Positions 11,440 to 20,020 of a stretch of DNA of 64,000 bases are shown here, piece by piece (within the stretch, counting starts at the first letter, position 1; each line of letters begins with the position of its first letter). Both the position numbers and the translations under genes were made by a program. The DNA is from Pelodiscus sinensis. Its lineage: Eukaryota > Chordata > Testudines > Trionychidae. The stretch lies in the NCBI RefSeq assembly GCF_049634645.1, contig NC_134722.1:18835001-18899000 (forward strand). The letters are read 5' to 3'. The notes beneath the pieces are model-generated. The model ran no database searches. It was given only the letters and a program-made list of their open reading frames with translations, and was not told the origin of the DNA.

Positions 11440-11693
11440 AGGAAATACTATGCTGCTCCCGTTCGGGCAAAAGTCCTTTTGAGCAAAAGGGCCAGTGTAG
11501 ACAGCTCAGATTTGTTTTCCGTTAAAAGCATTTGCAGAAAAGCGCGTCTAGATTGGCCACGGATGCTTTTGCGCAAAAGTGCTTTTGCAGAAAAGCGTCC
11601 ATGCCAATCTAGACGCTCTTTTCTGCAAATGCTTTTAACGGAAAACTTTTCCGTTAAAAGCATTTGCGGGAAATCATGCCAGTCTAGACGTAG
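11440..11693 (+). mobile_element. MITE, 5'-truncated copy
   Basis: It matches the right-hand ~300 bp of the full copy at 19,586-20,020. It starts within AAATACTATGCTGCTCCCG, passes AGGGCCAGTGTAGACAGCTC and CGTCTAGATTGGCCAC, and ends TGCCAGTCTAGACGTAGTC. The left terminus is missing. Inner segments (TTTTCCGTTAAAAGCATTTG and its complement) fold back. The next 8 bp lead straight into the solo LTR. Confidence 0.75.
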
Positions 11694-11701
11694 TCTTTAA
11701 G

Positions 11702-13161
11702 TGTAAGCAGAGTCAGGATAAGCTCTACCCTAACATCTGGGGGTGAACTGTGACTAGTGGTGCAAAGAGACTTCAGGGGCTGATCTCATTTGCATAGATA
11801 CACCCAATTTGCATAGACACACCCACCCCGCCTAGTGGGTGCTCACAGCAGCCCAAATGGTCACTTTGGCCATTGTGGGATCCCCAGTCTCTCTGTTATT
11901 GAGGCAGGGGGGATAAAAGTGATGTTACCTTGATTATGTGAATCTAGGACAACAGCATGGTGGAACTGCTTATGACAGAGGGATTCGCCATAAACTAAGT
12001 AGCAGTCGCTAGACAAGGTTCCAAACCCAGTCAAGTTGAGAGATGCTGGGGACAGATTTTTGTACCTGGTGGTAGGGCCCTGTCTGAGGGCCTAAACAAC
12101 TCTGATTGCACCCCCTCCTCTCTCCACTGTGGAATATCAGAACTAATTTGGATTCCATTAGGAGTCTAGTTGTGAGCTGCTGAGTTGACTTCACTGTGGG
12201 CCAGTGGAGCACTAGCACTGAGGCTCCTCTATTATGAGATGAACTTGCTGAAGGGCTGAAATCACTGTTGCTGAGTGGCGCCTGGTGCTATGTTGCTGAG
12301 CTACTAGCAGAGCAGCTTTCAGGGACAACCAGCAAAGCGCAGGCGGATAGCAGTGTGGTTTGCGGGGATGACCAGTGGGTGCAGGCTGATAGCAGAGTGG
12401 TTTGCGGGGGCGACTGGCGGGTGCAGGCGGCCAGCAGAACAGCTGGTGGGGATGACCTGTGGCTGGTAGGAGCAGCTGCAGACAACCAGTGAAGCAGCTG
12501 CAGGAGCAACCAGCTGGCGGCCAGGGGCGTGGACCGAGACGGCTAGTGGAGCCAGACAGTTTGTGGGACAGCTGAGGCAGCTCACTGGACAACAGGTGGA
12601 GTGTGGTGGAGTAACTCGCGTTGACAGTGGCAGCAGAACCCTATGGAGAGGCGGAGCCATTGGCGGATCACGTAAGGTGTATCAATCCTCGCCTCTTCCA
12701 GGTTGGGATGGTAAAACACTGCCAAGTGAACTTTTGAACCCTAGGGCGGCACCGACCCGGGGCAGAGACTTTTGGGGTGTTGGACTTTAGGACTTTGGGT
12801 GATTTTTGGGTTTCTGAACTTAAGAGACTCTTGGAGTGTTGGACTTTTGGGACTTTGGGTGATTTGTGGCTGGGGGGTGGGTCTTTGCTCATGTTTAGTC
12901 TATGAATCCGAGTTGTGGTGTTTTCCCAAGTTAATGCTGATGTCGGTAACTTCATGTTATTAAAGGTTTGCTGCTATACTGAGGCTCTGTGCTTGCGAAA
13001 GGAGAAGAATTGCCTCTTTGAGGCACCCAGAGGTGTATGTAAGATTTCCCAGGTCACTGGGTGGGGGCTCGAGCCGGTGTTGTATTACCTTGTTGGGAGG
13101 AGACCCCTAGATACTGAACCGGCCCTTGCTGCTATTAACTCAGCCTGGCAGAAGGGTTACA
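11702..13161 (+). mobile_element. Solo LTR, 1.46 kb
   Basis: The element starts TGTAAGCAGAG and ends GAAGGGTTACA, so its termini form a TGTAA/TTACA inverted repeat with canonical TG..CA. It is flanked by TAAG on both sides (11,698-11,701 and 13,162-13,165), a 4-bp target duplication. No internal retroviral genes accompany it, so it is a solo LTR from recombination. Inside are three imperfect ~42-bp units around GATAGCAGWGTGGTTTGCGG (12,345-12,470), and a ~75-bp pair around GACTTTGGGTGATTT (12,785-12,870). An ATTAAA polyadenylation-like signal lies near 12,960. Orientation is judged from that signal only. Confidence 0.75.
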
Positions 13162-13165
13162 TAAG

Positions 13166-13285
13166 TTTCCTTCATCTCATTTTAACCCTTACCTTTCAAC
13201 ACAGCCATCATACAATTTCTATAAATACTCCACATACAATTGATTAGAGGCTAGCACTGTAATTCAAAACAGGATTTGGCCTAAG
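13166..13285. repeat. Interspersed repeat, copy 2
   Basis: It begins immediately after the LTR's target duplication and aligns to 10,302-10,425 through TTCATC, CCTTTCAACA, TATAAATA, CATACAAT, GGCTAGCA and TTTGGCCTAAG. Confidence 0.6.
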
Positions 13286-13638
13286 ATCACACCTCTCCAT
13301 GCTTTCATCTTGCTACATGGATGTTGATGTTCTAAATTAAGTTATGCAGAAGGATCTCCCTTACTGTTTGCATAGTTACGTATCAAGTGTGTTTCCGACA
13401 ACAGATGTTCACTCAGTGTCTCATATTTACACTTCTTTTCCCTAAGGAATCTCGCCTTATAGTTTTCCTGCTGTTTTCTTTCAGAGACACTGTTACTTAC
13501 TGTAACTCTTACTCTTTGAGATAGTAATTCCATGTAGGTGTGTGGGTACCCAGTGCATCAGAGTCAGACAACTTTGCCTAGCATCACCCATTGAGATGGC
13601 TCTCACATGCACTGGCCTTAGCCACCATCCAGATAAGC
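13286..13638. other. No gene; weak repeat-like text
   Basis: Around 13,490-13,560 the phrase CTGTTACTTACTGTAACT followed by TTTGAGATAG recalls the arm of the foldback element at 34,515 (GGTTACTTAG..). It may be a fragment of a related element. Nothing else is recognised. Confidence 0.3.
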
Positions 13639-14049
13639 AGAGCCCTGCACAGATACAACTTTTTTGATATCTGCAGATAGAAATTGGTATCTGTGATCGC
13701 TAGGCTCTACTCCCAGGAACTGCAGCGACAAAGGAGAAGAAAGTGGGACTACCACTCCCAGGAGCCAGCAGCCTATACTGGCAGCACCTGCAAGCCATGT
13801 GGCTGTACCATCACCAGCCCTTTCTTACAAATGCACCTAACAGGGATTGCACAGTCCTGCTGGGAGCAGGACTGGGGACAGTACAGTCATATGGTCAAGA
13901 GGAGCTGCCATTGAAGGGTCCTGGCTCCTAAGAGCAGCGATTTAACATTCTTCTCCCTTGGCCTTTGCAGTTCCTGGGTAAAGAACCCAGTGGTTCAGTA
14001 GATACCAATTTCTATCCACAAATGGAAATTTATTTCTATGCAGGGCTCT
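13639..14049. mobile_element. Non-autonomous DNA transposon, AGAGCCCTGCA ends
   Basis: A perfect 11-bp terminal inverted repeat (AGAGCCCTGCA / TGCAGGGCTCT) bounds 411 bp. A second inverted pair, GATAGAAATTGGTATCT and its complement, lies about 37 bp inside each end. There is no transposase. The target duplication is not clear; hAT-like is possible. The open frames across it are composition artefacts. Confidence 0.7.
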
Positions 14050-14583
14050 ACTTATAAGAATGGTGCCTAGCTGTACCTACAGATGCACAGGTAACTAAAG
14101 CATCTGGCATCCCACAGGAGCAAAACCTGGCCAACTGCTTCTAGCTTGTGGGTCATTTATTACCCACCCCCGATGTAACAGGTACTCCTAGAACAGGTAA
14201 ACCTAGGCCAATAACCACATTGAAATCTGCTTCCAATAGGCCAAATAGTGGGAAAACACCCACCCACTGAAGAGATCTAAGGAGCAGGACTTGTCGGATC
14301 ACCTCCCAGAATTGTTCCTCTTCTACATCTAACCAAGTGGCACCTGTGCTGTGAGATGCATGCATCACCATCAGGATTTTGCCAGGTCAGGAGGTTGAAA
14401 TGAAGAGGAAGGCAAATGGGAGATCAGAAAGAACCAGCATTGTCTCAGTCATGCTGGGGCATGAAGAATGAACTTAGCATTATCCAGTGCACACTTGAGA
14501 ATGACTCTAAGGGAGGGGGCACAGGGATGATTGTGACCAGAGGCAATGCGCACAGCAGTTCCAACTCCAAGCTTAGGTGAAAA
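14050..14583. other. No gene; short hAT-like fragment
   Basis: Positions 14,074-14,107 match 51,938-51,971 at 31 of 34 bases (GCACAGGTAACTAAARCATC), so a piece of the same hAT-like family lies here. The rest up to the ERV is unrecognised. Confidence 0.5.
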
Positions 14584-14587
14584 GCAT

Positions 14588-15012
14588 TGTGGAGGCAGGA
14601 AAAGGAAATAAGGGCATTTGTGTGCAGCCATCTTGGTCTTGTTAACAAGAGAGCAAGAATCAGGCTAAGTCTGTGGCCTGACAACGTGAGATCTGTAATT
14701 AGATGCTGCCTTTGCCTCTCGCCTCCACACAGAGATAAGAATAGAATGCTGACTCTTGCAGGGTCCTTGAGATAAGGAGCATCTGGGTGGAACTAAAATA
14801 ATTGTTAGCCATTGGTGTTTGTAATGGGAAGGAGACTAATTGTTATTGTTATTATATCTAATGGACAGTATATAAACTGCTTCATAATTGCTTGTATTCG
14901 AAGATCTGCCCCGTCCGCGAACCAGTTTTTCCCTTGCTGCAGCTCGTAATAAAACTGCCTCTGGCTACTAGTTGCTTACAAACGCAGAGTGAAGACAATG
15001 TTTTCTTCCACA
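14588..15012 (+). repeat. ERV 5' LTR
   Basis: It starts TGTGGAGGC and ends CTTCCACA, so TGTGGA/TCCACA form the terminal inverted repeat. A TATA box (TATATAAA, 14,869-14,876) and an AATAAA signal (14,948-14,953) are spaced as expected for U3-R-U5. The length of 425 bp is typical of a gammaretrovirus-like LTR. Confidence 0.85.
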
Positions 15013-15015
15013 ATT

Positions 15016-15033
15016 TGGCGCTGTGACTCGGAT
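15016..15033 (+). other. Retroviral primer binding site, tRNA-His type
   Basis: TGGCGCTGTGACTCGGAT lies 3 bp after the LTR. The complement of the vertebrate tRNA-His 3' end is TGGTGCCGTGACTCGGAT, a match at 16 of 18 bases. Histidine priming is known in some vertebrate ERV groups, HERV-H for example. The tRNA sequence is from memory. Confidence 0.8.
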
Positions 15034-15102
15034 GGCAACGCCCGATTGAAGACAGTGACAGCGGCTGCGGACCGTCCCCCTTCATCCTCAGGGCACCAAA
15101 CG

Positions 15103-15112
15103 AGAGGTAAGA
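15103..15112 (+). other. Strong splice donor in the ERV leader
   Basis: AGAG|GTAAGAG with GT at 15,107-15,108 is close to the ideal 5' splice site. It lies ~90 bp after the LTR, where retroviruses place the donor for the subgenomic env message. A matching acceptor is seen at 17,186. Confidence 0.65.
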
Positions 15113-15268
15113 GACCTTTTGAAATCTCTACTGGGGTGTGGAGGAGGACTGCCTGTAGGGTCGTCTGCTTCTTGTGGGCTCACGCCATCTGAACTTCTTG
15201 AATCTGCAACAAGGTCAGATGCAAAGCGGTTCCGGGGAGGTTGTTTTGTTACCCCCGAGTAGGCCAAA

Positions 15269-15455
15269 GTTTATGCAGTGCTGGGGAACTGCTGTGATAT
15301 TGGTGGTGCCACCCCGGGTACGGAAAGAAAATTGTATTGCATCTGGACATAAGGCACCTAGGTTTATGCAGTGCTGGGAACTGCTGTGGTTCTGGGGGAA
15401 ACGTTGTTTGCCGCCCCAAATATGGACGAGGTCCATAAAGAGAGATGCACCTAAA
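15269..15455 (+). repeat. ~93-bp imperfect tandem duplication in the ERV leader
   Basis: GTTTATGCAGTGCTGG..AACTGCTGTG occurs at 15,269 and again at 15,362. Similar GCCRCCCC text follows each, so a unit of about 93 bp has been repeated. It lies between the splice donor and the first internal frames, where packaging signals usually sit. Confidence 0.6.
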
Positions 15456-15998
15456 AGTGGGAAAATTTCTGTGTGAAAAGCATGCTGAGTGTGAATGTAA
15501 TGAGTAGAGTATGAATGCCGCTGCCCAGGTCTCTGAGAAGTAAGCTGATTCCAGCCGCACCAGGGCTCTCCCACGAGGGAGTTCTGAATGCGGGGGGGGA
15601 GGTCAGCCGAACCTTGAGACCCAGCGGATATGCGAGAGAGTGGCGACTCCCCTTATTTCATGAGCTGCTGATAAGGTCTGACACTCTAGACCCAGCAGAC
15701 CCCTTCTTTGAAGTGTGTAGATTTAGTTTAGTAACCCTAAGCCACTGAATGGATGGGGAGTGGACAGGATACTCCCCTGAATGACTAAAACGGATGGAGA
15801 TCACACTAAGCATACCCCCAAACCGCCAAAAGGCACCCCTGAATATTACATGTATGTGCATCATGGTCCAAGGACCTGTAAGCATTTGACAGATTGACAG
15901 AGAAAGAAATTAAACCTCTGAGGGATGAGATTGAAGCTCAGAAAAGCAAAAAATCCTCCCTACAGTGAGAAATGTAACTTACAAGTAGCAGTGCCTCT

Positions 15999-16430
15999 GT
16001 GCCAAAAGAATGCACTAGGAGTGAGAGGAAGGGATTTCTCAGCTGGCAAACCTGTATCAATTGTGCCACCTCTCCCAAGCTTCGGGGGGAATTTGGCCCA
16101 ACATTACCCCCTTTACTCCTCTCTATGCCCAGCCCCAAATGGGCTATATATCATTATATAGAGGAGGCACGAAAGTTAACTGAAAAGGATCAGCTCTTTC
16201 CTATGGAAACAAATCTGCCCCATCCAAAGCAAAACACCAAGTTTTGGAATAGACTTAACAGCTTGTGGGAAGTATTCCTCCAAATTTTCAAGGGAGGAAT
16301 GCCTGCCGACCATCAAGCCATATTGGCCCTAGGCATTTTGGTTGGAAACATATACACAGAACACTACGCAGGAGTAGGAAAGGGCTGCCAAGCAACTTTA
16401 GGAGATTCTCAAGCCCTTGTTAGCAAATAG
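15999..16430 (+). pseudogene. Unidentified frame in the ERV, possible gag remnant
   Basis: A 143-codon open frame sits in gag position, between the leader and the env-like part. It is rich in charged and hydrophobic helical text (ARKLTEKDQLFP, FWNRLNSLWEVF, AILALGILVGN). I cannot recognise a matrix, capsid major homology region or zinc knuckle, and the frame begins in the middle of weak sequence. It could be a gag piece on position alone. The sequence after it (16,431-17,170) holds a second frame (16,692-17,027) that I also cannot identify. Confidence 0.3.
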
Positions 16431-17170
16431 ATTACTACAGCCTTTCCAGCTGGAATCGCAGGCAACCCAAGGATGTTTCACAATACACGAGTGAGGGCCG
16501 TCCAGAAAAAAAAATAAACAGTTAAAACCTTTCCCTCACATGCCGTTATAATTGGCTTGAGGGAGTAACCTAAAGGCCACCCTAAAGTCAACCGGTAGAA
16601 ATTGAATTTGAAGATGTAATTACTAGATCTAAATTTGCCCTAACAAGGAGACACATGCTGCAACATAAATCTCCTTACAGATCATGGGCGAGTGATCCAC
16701 CCCAGAGTCAGCAGCATAGATCAACTGCTGCAGCATGGATGTTATGAAAACCCTATACTGAGAAGTTTAAAATTAGTAATAGCTGATTGCAATAATACAC
16801 ATTCGGATTTACCTACTGAAAAGAATCAGGTGGCTAATGGGAAAGCCCATCCTCCTTACCAAATTAATACTGGACAAACTTGTGTCATTGAAAAAAGGCA
16901 TTTAGCAGGAATCAGGATGGATCATAAGAAAGAAAACACATGTGAAAGGGGAAGGCAAAAGGTTTGGAGCTCTATGGGCATAGTGGAAGGAATAAGGAAA
17001 GTAGGAATACAGTCATTGGAAAGTTAAATTAATAGGAATTAGGAAACTTTTATGAGGGACAAAGCAAGTGATTAAAGGGTATGCAAAGGTAAGAAGTGAC
17101 TCCGTGGGAGAGTGGAAAGAATTAAGCAATTGTCGTAATGTGTGAGAAGGAAACCTGCTTTAAAAATGAC

Positions 17171-17186
17171 TCCTTGTTTCTTGCAG
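17171..17186 (+). other. Candidate env splice acceptor
   Basis: TCCTTGTTTCTTGCAG is a pyrimidine-rich tract ending in CAG. It precedes a region that reads open for about 40 codons. Together with the donor at 15,107 it would generate a spliced env-type message. This is inference from sequence only. Confidence 0.45.
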
Positions 17187-18215
17187 CCTCTTTCAATAAC
17201 CCAGACAAAGAAACAATCAAATTTAACTATTTGGCTACAGACACTTTTGTTAAATCTGCAAAAGGAAAATAAGGGATTCTATTGACACTTAACTGGTTAA
17301 CTGTATAAAAGAATGAAATCTATACATTCAATCCTTAAGGTTAAATTTACTCTTTATGAGTGGGACATCAGCATATTTAAGTAAAGATGCCCACAACAAT
17401 GAGGAAACTAGTAACCTCACCATTGCAATAACAGCTACTTGCCCTGCTACTCATTGGTGCCTGATGCTTATAAGGCATCAAGAATCATGGAATTGCATGG
17501 GTTCCTATTAACAATTAAACATCTATGAACCATGCTTGGTCCCATAAGAAAAACAGTGGTTCCAGTCAATGAAACCAGACTTCAGGTAACATACATAGAA
17601 CAAATATACACTAATAGCGATGAGGAATACACTGCCTTGGGCCGTCCCTCATTCACACATAATTATTTTGTTTATTGTAACAACATGAACACTACGAGGA
17701 CAAAGAATACACAGTCCTCTGAGTTAAAGTTTGTATGGAATATTGTGGGAAAGAAGCTAAACACTGACATCAGGCCACTGAAGTTGGACCTACTGACTCC
17801 CACTGGGGCTTACCACTTAAAGCCCAAACAAAGGTAACCCCTGAGGCATGGCTGTCATTTGTTAAACAATTGCCATTGCTAACTTGCCCTCATTTGGATA
17901 TTATTAACTAGGTCCTTAAGGACAAAATAGAGCCTCCCAATTGTGCATCATGCCCTGAACAGACCCCTGTCCCAAAACCAGGACAACTGTCACTGGTCCT
18001 CACCTTGGTGATGTTCCACCCTGGTATAGACCAGATGTGTGTGAGACTGGCTAATCAAATTGGCAAGTGCCTAATTAGGCAACGACGGGGCTTAGCAGAT
18101 ACCATCGCAGATTGGTTTGGGCCTATAAACTCTGTCAGCAACACTGATGTCATAGCCCAGAAATTGTATAGAATCCAAGCTAGTAGATTCAGTAATATCC
18201 AGTGCCCGTGAAGGC
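17187..18215 (+). pseudogene. Env-like remnant of the ERV
   Basis: Translated frames are broken by several stops and shifts. Asparagine- and threonine-rich text is followed at 18,005-18,211 by a frame with a basic RQRR tetrapeptide (18,077-18,088) directly before GLADTIADWFG. A basic tetrapeptide followed by a hydrophobic-leaning stretch in the 3' third of a provirus recalls the SU/TM boundary of envelope genes. No clear transmembrane anchor or immunosuppressive-domain motif is visible, so this is a positional and compositional call. The copy is plainly non-functional. Confidence 0.4.
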
Positions 18216-18550
18216 CTAGACACCAGCCAAGCCAATCGATTGATCCTAAGTAGTTGAAGGATCTGTCCAGCTCTGTGTCCACTTCACTAGACCTAACCAT
18301 ATATTTGGACCAGAGACTAATTGGATTGCTAATTAATGGAACTAAATTAAAGAAATTAGAAGGCCAGTATTTAAGAATAGGGTAAGCTTTAGCCACTACC
18401 ACCAGCCCTTATGGTGGTGAGTCCCCATCTCCCCCGGGCCTATCCATGAGAGTGGGGAAATAGAGAATCCATGAGGACCCAAAGACCCACCTGGACAGAC
18501 CATAGTATAACCTTTTGTTTTTGGCCCCTCTGGGGATTCCTCACTCACAA

Positions 18551-18772
18551 GGTGTGTCTAAACTACATGGTTCCATCAATGGAGCCATGTAGATTAGGCT
18601 GATCGGCAGAGGGAAATGAAGCCACGATTTAAATAATCGCGGCTTCAATTAAATTTAAATGGCTGCCACGCTCTGCCAATCAGCTGGTGATCAGCTGTTT
18701 GTCGGCAGATCGGGGCAGTCTGGACGCTCCGCTGTTGACAAGGAAGCCTTTGTCGACCCCCTCCCCCCCCCC
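18551..18772. mobile_element. Truncated palindromic MITE inside the ERV 3' end
   Basis: It starts GGTGTGTCTAAACTACATGG with a hairpin (TGGTTCCATCAATGGAGCCA), continues with an inverted repeat around ATTTAAATAATCGCGGCTTC, then GCTGATCGGCAGAG/CTCTGCCAATCAGC and TTGACAAGGAAGCCTTTGTCGA. It stops at a C-run (18,759-18,774) that joins directly to LTR sequence. Its right end and the LTR's U3 are both missing. Confidence 0.65.
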
Positions 18773-18781
18773 CCGTCCAAG

Positions 18782-18872
18782 CCAGTTTTTCCCTTGCTGC
18801 AGCTCATAATAAAACTGCCTCTGGCTACTTGTTGCTTATAAACGCAGAGTGAGGACAATGTTTTCTTCCACA
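18782..18872 (+). repeat. ERV 3' LTR remnant (R-U5 only)
   Basis: It aligns without gaps to 14,922-15,012 with 4 differences in 91 bases, includes AATAAA at 18,808-18,813, and ends CTTCCACA followed by the GCAT duplication. All sequence corresponding to U3 and the TATA box is gone. Confidence 0.85.
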
Positions 18873-18876
18873 GCAT

Positions 18877-19585
18877 CAATCAGGAAATTAGGACTGAAAC
18901 CATCACAGAAGCAAAACTGTTGGCATTTCTTGTCACCTCTTGTGGCAAACAGGGTAATCATTAACATGACTCAATCCTCGTAAGAGGACAAACAGGATGC
19001 TGGGCTTCATAAAGCACTTGTAGATCAGGGAGAACTTTCCACTGAGATCAGGTGACTCTGGACCCCAGGTAAGCAATTAACTATGGGGACAACATTTTCC
19101 ACAATGCAAAAGCATTGTGGCCATACAAGTTGTGCGGGCATCGTTCAGTGAATACGGGAACTGCTAAATCTCGATGTGATCTTGAAATTCCCACAGACAT
19201 TATAGATTGCACAAAGCTCCATCAGGCTGATAAGCAGAGAACCTTCCTGATCACAACCTATTATGGAGGAATCAATGATAACAGTCCTGGTCAGTGGAGA
19301 CAGAGTAAAAGGAATGCTCAGGTACACATTGTCCTGTGCCATCCACCCTTATAAGCAGTCCAGCATCTGTAGGGAATATTGGACCAGGCTGCCCAGGGGA
19401 GGTAGATTTATAGGAAAGGCTGAGTTCTGCCATCTCCAGAGGATCCAGTTTCTTGCCTAGAAATAAGCAGAAGTGCTGTCTCTTGGGGCCCCAGTGAACT
19501 CAGCTCTCTAATTTGGAAGCAATGTGGGCCTTCTGCTGTTCAGAGTGAGATGCACACTATTAAGTATAGCATAAATTGAACATGA
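18877..19585. other. No feature recognised
   Basis: I see no convincing frame, RNA gene or repeat end. The phrase GGATGCTGGGCTTCATAAAG near 18,990 faintly recalls a CR1 interior but is too short to call. Confidence 0.45.
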
Positions 19586-20020
19586 GGGCAGTGTCTAGAC
19601 TGGCCAGTTTTTCCGGAAAATCAGCTGCTTTTCCGGAAAAACTTGCCAGCTGTTTACACTGGCTGCTTGAATTTCTGCAAAAGCACTGACTTCCTACTGT
19701 ATGAAATCAGTGCTTTTTGCAGAAATACTATGCTACTCCCGTTCAGGCAAAAGTCCTTTTGCACAAAGCTTTTGCGCAAAAGGGCCAGTGTAGACAACTG
19801 AGATTTGTTTTGAGCAAAAAAGCCCCGATTGCGAATATGGCGATCAGGGCTTTTTTGCGGAAAAGTGCATCTAGATTGGCCACGGACACTTTTCCGCAAA
19901 AAGTGCTTTTGCGGAAAAGCGTCCATACCAATCTAGACACTCTTTTCCGAAAATGCTTTTAACGGAAAACTTTTCCATTAAAAGCATTTCTGGAAAATCA
20001 TGCCAGTCTAGACGTAGCCG
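19586..20020 (+). mobile_element. Full-length MITE, GTCTAGACTGGC ends
   Basis: The left end GGGCAGTGTCTAGACTGGCC and the right end TGCCAGTCTAGACGTAGCC form inverted termini around 435 bp. The interior alternates hairpins: TTTTCCGGAAAA near the left end, CAAAAGC..GCTTTTG, a near-perfect one around CGATTGCGAATATGGCGATC, and TTTTAACGGAAAACTTTTCC near the right. No coding capacity is present. It is the reference copy for the pieces at 3,555, 11,440, 29,176 and 59,761. PIF/Harbinger affiliation is inferred from the related TTA-flanked element at 5,359; this copy shows no clear duplication. Confidence 0.8.

Larger units (their letters stand above)
14588..18872 (+). mobile_element. Endogenous retrovirus, internally deleted, 4-bp target duplication
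   Basis: The 5' LTR (14,588-15,012) is followed by a primer binding site, a leader with a strong splice donor, about 3.5 kb of broken internal sequence, and the R-U5 part of a 3' LTR (18,782-18,872). GCAT flanks both outer ends (14,584-14,587 and 18,873-18,876), proving that the two LTR edges belong to one insertion. The internal region is far too short for gag-pol-env, and I see no reverse-transcriptase or integrase motif. Pol appears absent, so this copy was either non-autonomous or deleted. The aligned LTR portions differ at 4 of 91 bases, suggesting an insertion of moderate age. Confidence 0.85.

Noticed and set aside
15999..17027. Assigning gag and pol names to the ERV internal frames
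   Set aside because: No major homology region, zinc knuckle, protease or reverse-transcriptase motif can be seen, so only a positional guess was recorded.
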